Assembly (NCBI GenBank): GCA_030041495.1
Contig: JASHNT010000124.1
Coordinates: 1-64,000, forward strand
Reading direction: 5' to 3'
Origin: Bryobacteraceae bacterium
GTDB taxonomy: Bacteria > Acidobacteriota > Terriglobia > Bryobacterales > Bryobacteraceae
Length of the DNA stretch: 64,000 nucleotides
This document shows positions 26,680-32,692 of the stretch, one piece after another (the first letter of the stretch is position 1; each line of letters starts with the position of its first letter). The position numbers were made by a program, and so were the translations under genes. The notes beneath the pieces were generated by a model. That model ran no database searches and was not told the origin of the DNA. It saw only the letters and a list, made by a program, of their open reading frames with translations.

Positions 26680-27227
26680 CGCTGGGAGCGATGCTGGCAC
26701 TGGCGCTGACCGTGCCAGCGTGCAAGAAGAAGCGGGCGGTTCCGGAGGCGGCAGGCGGTATTCAGAGCGCCATGATTCAGAGTGCCATGGTTCAGAGCAC
26801 CGTAAAGATGAACGACCCGGCCGCGGCGGCGCAGCTCAAGAGCGGGTTTTATGGAATAGAGAACGGGTCCTGGCGGTGGACCGCGCCGAATTTTTCGGTG
26901 CAATTGATGGCGCCGGCGAACGCGCAGACCAAAGGCGCGCGGCTGGATCTGAAGTTCGCGATTCCGGATGCGGTGATCAGCAAGACGGGGCCGATGGAGC
27001 TGAGCGCGGCGGTGCACGCTCCGGGATCGGCTGGGCTCGAGTTGAATCCCGAGCAGTACACCAAGGGCGGATCCTACGAATACACGCGCGAGGTGGACGC
27101 GGGCGTGTTCCAGCAAAAGGGCGCGGTGACGGTCGACTTCACCTGCGACAAATCAATTCCGCCGACGGGCGACGACCGGAGGGAGCTGGCGTTGATCGCG
27201 GTGTCGGCCGGGCTGGAACCACGGTGA
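26667..27227 (+). CDS. putative lipoprotein
   Basis: 186 residues from GTG 26667, overlapping the previous gene by 13 nt. Lipobox-like LTVPAC gives a mature Cys followed by KKKR. Near the N-terminus a 15-bp unit is repeated three times (26760-26804), giving IQSAM-IQSAM-VQSTV. The rest is beta-rich and unrecognised. Confidence 0.65.
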   Translation: MRRLTLGAMLALALTVPACKKKRAVPEAAGGIQSAMIQSAMVQSTVKMNDPAAAAQLKSGFYGIENGSWRWTAPNFSVQLMAPANAQTKGARLDLKFAIPDAVISKTGPMELSAAVHAPGSAGLELNPEQYTKGGSYEYTREVDAGVFQQKGAVTVDFTCDKSIPPTGDDRRELALIAVSAGLEPR

Positions 27228-27278
27228 GCAACTCCTCTCAAGCCGCGAAGAGACGCGCATTTCGATACCATGTGATCC

Positions 27279-28163
27279 ATGCGGCTACTGATCAGGTTTA
27301 GCGCTATCTTCACGTTGATTTTCGGATCGGGGATGGTGATCGCTGGGTTCCTTACTTACAGGCGTCTGCAGGACGATGCGCGAACGGAGGTGCGCGACCA
27401 GGCCCGGCTGATGTTCAGCGCGATGCAGGGCGTGCGCACGTACACCAACGTGCAGTTGAAGCCGATTCTGAATCCGATCCAGGAGCAGGAGAAAAAATTT
27501 CTGCCGCAGACCGTTCCGGCGTTTGCGGCGACGGAGAACATCGGATACATTCGCGCGAGTTTCCCGGATTACTCGTACAAGGAAGCCGCACTGAACCCGA
27601 CCAATCCGCGGGACCGCGCGGTGGATTGGGAAGCGGATATCATTTCGTCGTTTCGCAACACGCCGTCTCTCGAACGGCTCACCGGGGAGCGCGAATCATC
27701 CACGGGTCCTTCGTTGTTTTTCGCGCAGCCGATTCGCGCCGAAGCGGGTTGCCTGCCCTGCCACAGCGAGCCGGAAAAAGCTCCGGCGGCGATGCTGGCG
27801 AAGTACGGGCCATCGAACGGATTCGGATGGAAGCTGAATGAGGTCGTCGCGGCGCAAATAATTTCGGTGCCCATGACGGTCCCACTGCAAATGGCGCAGA
27901 ACGCATTCCACCGGCTGTTGATCGATCTCACGCTGATTTTCGTGGTAGGGCTGGCGGTGTTGAACCTGACGCTGTATTTCATGATCGCCCGGCCGGTAGG
28001 GCGGCTATCGAATATGGCGGATCAGATTAGCCTGGGCCAGTTGGACGTGCCGGAGCTGCCGGCGGAGGGGCACGATGAAGTGGCTCAACTGGCGAGCTCC
28101 TTCAATCGAATGCGGCGCAGCCTGGTGACCGCGATGAAGATGCTGGGCGAGCAGGGCGGTTAG
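27279..28163 (+). CDS. membrane protein with periplasmic c-haem (DUF3365-like) domain and HAMP
   Basis: 294 residues. TM1 (about 5-27), then a periplasmic domain with 'FFAQPIRAEAGCLPCHSEPE' whose CLPCH is a c-type haem-binding motif (DUF3365/Tll0287-like), TM2 (about 207-230) and a cytoplasmic HAMP ('IARPVGRLSNMADQISLGQL'). The chain ends right after HAMP, with no kinase, cyclase or receiver domain, so output must be through a partner. A redox or gas-sensing role is typical of the family. It converges with the Ser/Thr kinase gene, whose product is an attractive but unproven partner. Confidence 0.85.
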   Translation: MRLLIRFSAIFTLIFGSGMVIAGFLTYRRLQDDARTEVRDQARLMFSAMQGVRTYTNVQLKPILNPIQEQEKKFLPQTVPAFAATENIGYIRASFPDYSYKEAALNPTNPRDRAVDWEADIISSFRNTPSLERLTGERESSTGPSLFFAQPIRAEAGCLPCHSEPEKAPAAMLAKYGPSNGFGWKLNEVVAAQIISVPMTVPLQMAQNAFHRLLIDLTLIFVVGLAVLNLTLYFMIARPVGRLSNMADQISLGQLDVPELPAEGHDEVAQLASSFNRMRRSLVTAMKMLGEQGG

Positions 28164-28179
28164 CCGGGGCCGACCGAGA

Positions 28180-29487
28180 TCAAATCTTAAAGCGGCTCCG
28201 GAAGGCTTGGCGGCCAGGCTCGTCCGGAATGTCAGCGGCGAGCAGGTCGCGCAGCTCCTCGGCGGAGCGGACGCGCTTGGCGGCGCGGTTGACCACCATG
28301 CTGGCCATGGGGCCGAGATGTTCAGCGAGGGCGCGGCGGGCGGTTTCGAGCGTGGCTTCGGTAATGCGAGTGGCGGATGCGGAGCCTCCGGTGGACGGCG
28401 ATGCGGGACCGGGTTTAGTGTTGGCGCCGACTCCGCATTCACGGAGAAAAGCGGTGCGGTCGGCGGGGGCGGGGATGTGGCCGGCCAGTTCCTGACAAAG
28501 AAGCTCGATCGAGGAGTGGTGGTGAGCGGCCTTGGCCACAAGGTTCCTGGCGATGGGTCCGATGGCCGCGGCGAGATGCTTTTCGATGCGCTGAAGATCG
28601 GCGGACTGGATTCCGTGCTGGGGCCGGTCCGGATGAACCGGCAAGATCAACGTTGTTGTGGCTTGCTCCCCGAAGAGAGCACTACGGAGGGTGGCTTGGA
28701 AGGCCTGCGCGGAAGAATACCGTTCGCCGGGGGATTTTGCCAGAGACTTCATGACGACCTCGGAAATCTCGGCGGCGAGTCCGGGAATCACTTGGGAGGG
28801 CGGAATCGGCGTGGTGTTGACATGCGCCTGCATCAGCTCATAGGCAGTGACTCCCTGGACCGGCAAGCGGCCGGTCAGCATTTCGTAAAACGTGACGCCG
28901 AGAGAATAGAGGTCGGAACGCTCATCGAGGGCGTTGGAGCGGATTTGCTCGGGCGCCATGTAGTGCAGAGAGCCCACGGCGACGTTGGTTTGCGTGATGC
29001 GATCCTCGGTGGCGGCTCGGGCGATTCCGAAGTCGGTCAGTTTGATCATGCCGCGCGGGGTCACCATGATGTTTCCGGGCTTGATATCGCGATGAATGAC
29101 GCCGTGCTGATGGGCGTAGATGAGCGCGCCGAGGATGTCATCGGTGACGCGGAAGGCGATTTCGAAAGGGAGCGGGCCGTGCTTGAGCTTGACGGCGACG
29201 CTTTCCCCCTCGATCAGCTCCAGGATCATGAGGGTGCGATCTCCGACGCGAACGGCGGTGCGCAGCTCCGCGATGTTGGGATGGCGGAGGCTGGCCTGCA
29301 CGCGGATCTCGCGCAGGAAGCGCTCGGCTGCCTGGGAGTCGGCGGGAGCAGCCGGCAGAGCGATTTTCATCGCTTCTTCGCGATGCGAGAGAAGATTGCG
29401 AACGCGGTAGACAGCGCCCATTCCGCCCTGGCCCAAGACGCCGAGGATCTGGTAGTCGCCGACGGTGTCGCCCACATTGAAGGACAT
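28180..29487 (-). CDS. serine/threonine protein kinase with duplicated C-terminal module
   Basis: 435 residues. A Hanks-type kinase occupies about 10-270: 'GVLGQGGMGAVYRV', Lys in EEAMKIAL, catalytic 'VIHRDIKPGNIMV', 'DFGIARA' and 'VGSLHYMAPEQ'. After a linker come two related helical modules ('AAIGPIARNLVAKAAHHHSS' and 'EHLGPMASMVVNRAAKRVRS', each ending '...LxxxIPxxxxRxxF'). No transmembrane helix, so it is soluble. Convergent with the haem/HAMP gene (16-bp gap). Confidence 0.93.
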   Translation of the reverse strand: MSFNVGDTVGDYQILGVLGQGGMGAVYRVRNLLSHREEAMKIALPAAPADSQAAERFLREIRVQASLRHPNIAELRTAVRVGDRTLMILELIEGESVAVKLKHGPLPFEIAFRVTDDILGALIYAHQHGVIHRDIKPGNIMVTPRGMIKLTDFGIARAATEDRITQTNVAVGSLHYMAPEQIRSNALDERSDLYSLGVTFYEMLTGRLPVQGVTAYELMQAHVNTTPIPPSQVIPGLAAEISEVVMKSLAKSPGERYSSAQAFQATLRSALFGEQATTTLILPVHPDRPQHGIQSADLQRIEKHLAAAIGPIARNLVAKAAHHHSSIELLCQELAGHIPAPADRTAFLRECGVGANTKPGPASPSTGGSASATRITEATLETARRALAEHLGPMASMVVNRAAKRVRSAEELRDLLAADIPDEPGRQAFRSRFKI

Positions 29488-29556
29488 GCTGAAACATTCA
29501 TACTACACGATGGGTTAGCCGCGAATTGAGGCGAATGGACGAAATTTGCCGCGGAC

Positions 29557-29564
29557 CACTTTAG
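29557..29564. repeat. left target-site duplication CACTTTAG
   Basis: An exact copy of the 8 bp at 32346-32353, directly abutting the left inverted repeat. Eight bases is the duplication length known for IS1595-family insertions. Confidence 0.93.
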
Positions 29565-29588
29565 GGCAATAATATCGGTGACTGACCA
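29565..29588 (+). repeat. left terminal inverted repeat
   Basis: 24 bp matching the right repeat at 21 positions, with mismatches at positions 6, 12 and 14. The conserved outer GGCAA and inner TGACTGACCA are likely transposase contacts. Confidence 0.9.
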
Positions 29589-29682
29589 ACCTGTGCTAGA
29601 CTCCAAACAAAGGCACACCGCGACCTACTGCAAATAGGTGCGGTTTTTACTGCTGGATTTGTGGGTTTGATTGGAGTGTACC

Positions 29683-30609
29683 ATGCTTTCTCCCGTCCTA
29701 CCCGACACAGAAGCTATTCGTGTGCCCACGCGTGAAGTGGACTGCGCGGGCCTGAGGAGTTTAGAAGACGTGCTCGAAGCCAACGCCACGCACTACGTGT
29801 TCATAGGCGAACTGTTCGCGCACTTTGACGGTATGTTCGATGGGAAGCTGTTCTCGGGTTTTGAGATTCCTCAGGACCGGCTAGTTTTCCTGCGTACGCA
29901 CCTACCGGAATTGGCTCGACACTGCTCACAGCTTGAGCTAGAGGTCACGAAACAAATGATCCTGGATTTCTGCCGGGAGTACAAGGACAAAAATCCCACC
30001 TGGGACGCGTCCCTCACATTCCTCAAATGTATGCGGCAAGCGTTCAAAGCTGAAATTGGAAGTTGCCTGTTTTTGCATGTGAACCGAGAAAGAGTCCGTT
30101 ACTACACTCGGCAGGTGGGAGCGGTTGTAAGTCATGGCTCAGAGATCGCAGAATTGTTTGATGTCATCGCTGGTGGCTTTCCTAGTGCCTACAGTGATGC
30201 CATTGAGGCGGGTCAGTGTTTGACGCTTGAGCGCTTCACGGCTTCCGTGTACCACCTCATGCGGGTTGCCGAGGTTGGGCTGGTAGCTGTGGCCGACAGC
30301 CTAGAAGTAGTTCCTAAAAATCCAAGCTGGGACGGTATCATCGGCGCAGTGAATGGAGAACTGAATAAGGTTTCTTCTGGAGCGAGCAAGCCCAGCGGTT
30401 GGAAGGAGCGCGAAGAGTTTTACCGTGATGCCCTAAGCTGGATTGGCGATATCAAGGTTGGCTGGAGAAACCCCGTTTCTCACCACCCGCGCCTGTACTC
30501 CGAATCTCAGGCGCGAGGCATTCTGATTTCAACTAAGAACCTCTTGGACCATCTCTCATCGAATGGCATTAAAGAGCCGGTTGTTATGCCTGAGATGCCG
30601 CTACCGTGA
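29683..30609 (+). CDS. transposon passenger protein with HEPN-like C-terminus
   Basis: 308 residues from ATG 29683, chosen because GGAG lies 6 nt upstream; a TTG 12 nt earlier is in frame. Largely helical, no signal or membrane segment. I recognise no named family. The C-terminal third has 'ERFTASVYHLMRVAEVGLVA' and then 'VGWRNPVSHHPRLYSESQAR', which contains an RX4H motif (R-NPVS-H) between helices, as in HEPN ribonucleases. Passenger of the IS1595-type element and first of three tightly spaced plus-strand ORFs. HEPN assignment is inference. Confidence 0.75.
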   Translation: MLSPVLPDTEAIRVPTREVDCAGLRSLEDVLEANATHYVFIGELFAHFDGMFDGKLFSGFEIPQDRLVFLRTHLPELARHCSQLELEVTKQMILDFCREYKDKNPTWDASLTFLKCMRQAFKAEIGSCLFLHVNRERVRYYTRQVGAVVSHGSEIAELFDVIAGGFPSAYSDAIEAGQCLTLERFTASVYHLMRVAEVGLVAVADSLEVVPKNPSWDGIIGAVNGELNKVSSGASKPSGWKEREEFYRDALSWIGDIKVGWRNPVSHHPRLYSESQARGILISTKNLLDHLSSNGIKEPVVMPEMPLP

Positions 30610-30621
30610 GATGATGAAGGC

Positions 30622-30813
30622 ATGGACGCGAACGAAGTAAAGTCAGAACTGCACGAAGGTCCAGAGGCGTACAAGCGCTTCGATGCGATGATGACGGGAG
30701 TCCTGAAGGTTCCCCGCGCCGTGATCCAAGCGCGAGTCCAGGAAGAGAAAGAACGGGCCGCGAAGAACCCTAATCGTCGCGGTCCAAAATCCAAGTCTAA
30801 ACCCCCGCGCTGA
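30622..30813 (+). CDS. small basic passenger protein
   Basis: 63 residues, starting 12 nt after the HEPN-like gene. 'EAYKRFDAMMTGVLKVPRAV' is a compact helical pattern seen in small bacterial proteins of unknown function that often accompany mobile genes. The tail is Lys/Pro/Arg-rich (KNPNRRGPKSKSKPPR), suggesting nucleic-acid contact. Probably co-transcribed with its neighbour. Confidence 0.65.
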   Translation: MDANEVKSELHEGPEAYKRFDAMMTGVLKVPRAVIQARVQEEKERAAKNPNRRGPKSKSKPPR

Positions 30814-30831
30814 ATCTGCCGATGGATGCTC

Positions 30832-31038
30832 ATGGCCGCCAGACTGACGGATGAGCAAAAACGCCGGATCGAGGCGGAAGAAGAAAAACGGCAAGCCGAA
30901 GAATCCTACCGAGCTGAAGTCCGCCAACGTATGGCATCCGGCGAGGACCTAGCTCCGCCCCGCTCAGGCGGCAGGGCGAAGCTTATCCTCGGACTTCTAG
31001 TCCTGTTGTTTGTTGTCTATCTCGCAACTCACCATTAG
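30832..31038 (+). CDS. small tail-anchored membrane passenger protein
   Basis: 68 residues from ATG 30832 (an in-frame ATG at 30826 is also possible). A charged helical N-terminus (TDEQKRRIEAEEEKRQAEES) and a C-terminal hydrophobic anchor (KLILGLLVLLFVVYLATHH) make a tail-anchored protein. The 3' end overlaps by 42 nt an ORF on the other strand. Confidence 0.6.
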   Translation: MAARLTDEQKRRIEAEEEKRQAEESYRAEVRQRMASGEDLAPPRSGGRAKLILGLLVLLFVVYLATHH

Positions 31039-31134
31039 CGGTCCTGCGAAGATCTGCTGTACCAAATGAACCATGGTCAGCATACCAGCGCTAAACATCA
31101 GGATCTTATTAAGCTCATCCCAGCGTATTTTCAC
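30997..31134 (-). CDS. possible 45-residue membrane peptide, antisense to the passenger tail
   Basis: GTG start at 31134 behind a good AAAAGGAGAG site; the product begins KIRWDELNKILMFSAGMLTM and continues as one hydrophobic helix. Codon-level composition is protein-like and the ribosome site is better than those of the other small ORFs here. It overlaps the 3' end of the tail-anchored gene, so one of the two could be spurious. Confidence 0.4.
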   Translation of the reverse strand: MKIRWDELNKILMFSAGMLTMVHLVQQIFAGPLMVSCEIDNKQQD

Positions 31135-31208
31135 AGCACTCTCCTTTTCGGTGGGTGCACGCGGACGCATGCACTGGCCGGTATGAACCCGACGAACCGG
31201 AAATGCTA

Positions 31209-31298
31209 GGATGGATTTGTCTAGAACCATCCCAATCCGGGTCAATCGGATTGTGAAGCAAAGCCCAACAGCCCGTCCCCCAGGACGGGCGCTTTGCT
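31209..31298. other. cluster of three hairpins between passenger genes and transposase
   Basis: Consecutive perfect or near-perfect inverted repeats: GGATGG/CCATCC (31209-31232, 12-nt loop), CAATCCG-GGTCAAT-CGGATTG (31233-31253) and a long stem AGCAAAGC...GCCCGTCC-CCCA-GGACGGGC-GCTTTGCT (31257-31298; 6-nt bulge on the left arm). The last resembles a terminator without a strong T-tract and sits where the convergent transposase and passenger transcripts meet. A structured RNA or a regulatory region are alternatives. Confidence 0.6.
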
Positions 31299-31337
31299 TT
31301 ATGGCTTGATTATACCTTGGGTCCTCTGCGCGGTCTC

Positions 31338-32297
31338 TTAGCTGAGACTCGCACCCGCGCCGATCAATTGTTCATAGGTGAGGCGCTTTCCAACGGCTTG
31401 CGCCATGATCGTATCGAACCTCTGCGCATCGGTGATGACTTCGCCGTCCGAATCTTTGCGGGTGTTGAAGCGGAAAGCCTGTTCGTCCACGTAGCGGAAC
31501 AGGTGGTAGGGCTCGACGCTCACGTAGGTCCCGTTGATCCCACGCTTCAGGAGTGACCAGAAATTTTCCATCCCGTTGGTATGTACGTTGTCGCGAACGT
31601 ATTCGACTGCGTGGTCAATCACCTGATGCGCGAACTTCTCATCGAGCCCGTCATAGGACTTCAGAGAATCGCTGTACAGGTTTGCTCCGGCTTCGACGTT
31701 ATCCGTCACCAGCGCGTGCAGTTGTTTCTTCCGGCGCTTCTCTACAACCGTGGCGCGAACCTTGCCGCCGCGCTCCAGGACAGCCGCGACGATGGCTTTA
31801 CCTTCCGGCCCGCGACGGCCTTGAATCTTGCGGGCCTTCACGTCTTGATGCATGTTACGGGCTTTGCCGCCGATGAACGTTTCATCTACCTCGACTTCGC
31901 CAGAGAGCTTCCCGCCTGTGACGCTATCCTGCATTGCAAGACGGCCACGCTGAAGCATGAACCAAGCAGTTTTTTGCGTCACGCCCAGGGCGCGGGAAAT
32001 CTCGTAGGATGAAATGCCGTTCTTGCAATTGGCCAGCATCCACATAACCGGCAACCATTTGTCCAGACCCAACGGGGAATCCTCAAAAATGGTTCCGGTC
32101 TTCAGTGAGAACTTCGGCTTTTCATGCTTGGTGTAGCACTTCCAGAGGCGGGCGTTTTCCAGGTAGGTCACCTTGGAAGAACCGCACACGGGGCAGGTAA
32201 CACCGTTCGCCCAACGCTTCGCCACCATGTAGGCTTTGCAGTTTTCGTAGTTGCTGAAAAACTGAATTGCTTGCTGAAGGGTGACTGGCGTTTCCAT
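31338..32297 (-). CDS. IS1595-family transposase
   Basis: 319 residues. An N-terminal zinc ribbon (CPVCGSSKV...LWKCYTKH), a helix-turn-helix-like segment ('SSYEISRALGVTQKTAWFML') and the ISXO2-like DDE/DDN catalytic domain: 'SGEVEVDETFIGGKAR' (first Asp), 'ANLYSDSLKSYDGL' (second Asp) and 'VHTNGMENFWSLLKRGINGT' (Asn/Glu region). Full length and intact, so the element may still be mobile. Transcribed inward from the right inverted repeat. Confidence 0.95.
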   Translation of the reverse strand: METPVTLQQAIQFFSNYENCKAYMVAKRWANGVTCPVCGSSKVTYLENARLWKCYTKHEKPKFSLKTGTIFEDSPLGLDKWLPVMWMLANCKNGISSYEISRALGVTQKTAWFMLQRGRLAMQDSVTGGKLSGEVEVDETFIGGKARNMHQDVKARKIQGRRGPEGKAIVAAVLERGGKVRATVVEKRRKKQLHALVTDNVEAGANLYSDSLKSYDGLDEKFAHQVIDHAVEYVRDNVHTNGMENFWSLLKRGINGTYVSVEPYHLFRYVDEQAFRFNTRKDSDGEVITDAQRFDTIMAQAVGKRLTYEQLIGAGASLS

Positions 32298-32303
32298 GTA
32301 CCA

Positions 32304-32332
32304 AGTATGCCGGAAAACGTGTGGTCAGTCAA
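32304..32332 (-). promoter_or_regulatory. transposase promoter overlapping the right inverted repeat
   Basis: Minus-strand TTGACT (32327-32332) lies inside the repeat, followed by a 17-bp spacer and CATACT (32304-32309), a few bases before the transposase ATG (32297). Transposase bound to the repeat would block it, giving autorepression. Confidence 0.6.
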
Positions 32333-32345
32333 CTATATTTTTGCC
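32322..32345 (-). repeat. right terminal inverted repeat
   Basis: The minus strand reads GGCAAAAATATAGTTGACTG and on, matching the left repeat at 21 of 24 positions. Its last base abuts the duplicated CACTTTAG. Confidence 0.9.
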
Positions 32346-32353
32346 CACTTTAG
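32346..32353. repeat. right target-site duplication CACTTTAG
   Basis: Exact copy of 29557-29564. It contains the TAA stop codon (32350-32352, minus strand) of the higA-like gene. Confidence 0.93.
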
Positions 32354-32647
32354 GCGGCTGGCTGCGGCACGTAACGGCGCACCTTGATGTCCCGCTCGTG
32401 CATGCGGGCCTGAGCGAGATCATAGGCTGCTTGCAGGCGCAGCCAGTGACCGGCGTTCGACCATCCGGCTTTTTCGAGCCGGATCGCCATTTGCGGCGAA
32501 ATTCCTGCGTGGCCGTTAAGCACGCGAGAAAGCGTATTCTGGGCGATGCCGAGCACGTGGGCAGCCTGGGTCACACTTACGCCGAGGGGGTTCAAGGCAG
32601 CCGTCCTCGATCGAGTGTCCGGGATGCGGCGGGTTTTTCATGGGCAT
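32350..32647 (-). pseudogene. higA: higA-like antitoxin (HTH, XRE type), apparent frameshift
   Basis: The 3' frame gives a clear HigA helix-turn-helix ('[20 protein letters not shown]' then [18 protein letters not shown]) and the usual C-terminus. The expected N-terminus, [16 protein letters not shown], is found in a different frame from ATG 32647 behind an AAAGGAGG site. Removing one C from the C5 run at 32586-32590 restores a 98-residue protein of normal HigA length. It is either a frameshift mutation or a read error. No higB toxin is next to it. The transposon begins at its stop codon. Confidence 0.75.
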
Positions 32648-32692
32648 CGGTCTTTGCCTCCTTTATCATTGCCTCCTTCTAACGATAGTCCG

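Larger units (their letters stand above)
29565..32345. mobile_element. IS1595-family transposon with passenger genes
   Basis: A 2781-bp element bounded by imperfect inverted repeats (left GGCAATAATATCGGTGACTG... at 29565; right, on the minus strand, GGCAAAAATATAGTTGACTG... ending at 32345; 21 of the first 24 positions match) and by a perfect 8-bp duplication. It encodes an IS1595-type transposase on the minus strand at the right and three plus-strand passenger ORFs at the left, meeting near a hairpin-rich 200-bp segment. Each end seems to carry an inward promoter: an extended -10 (TGCTAGACT, 29594-29602) at the left and TTGACT-17-CATACT in the right repeat. Intact ends suggest a recent insertion. 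Confidence 0.93.

Noticed and set aside
31150-31200. tRNA-like T-arm on the minus strand (GTCGGGTTCATACCGGC)
   Set aside because: The loop does not fit TTCRANY, and no acceptor, D or anticodon arms could be found.
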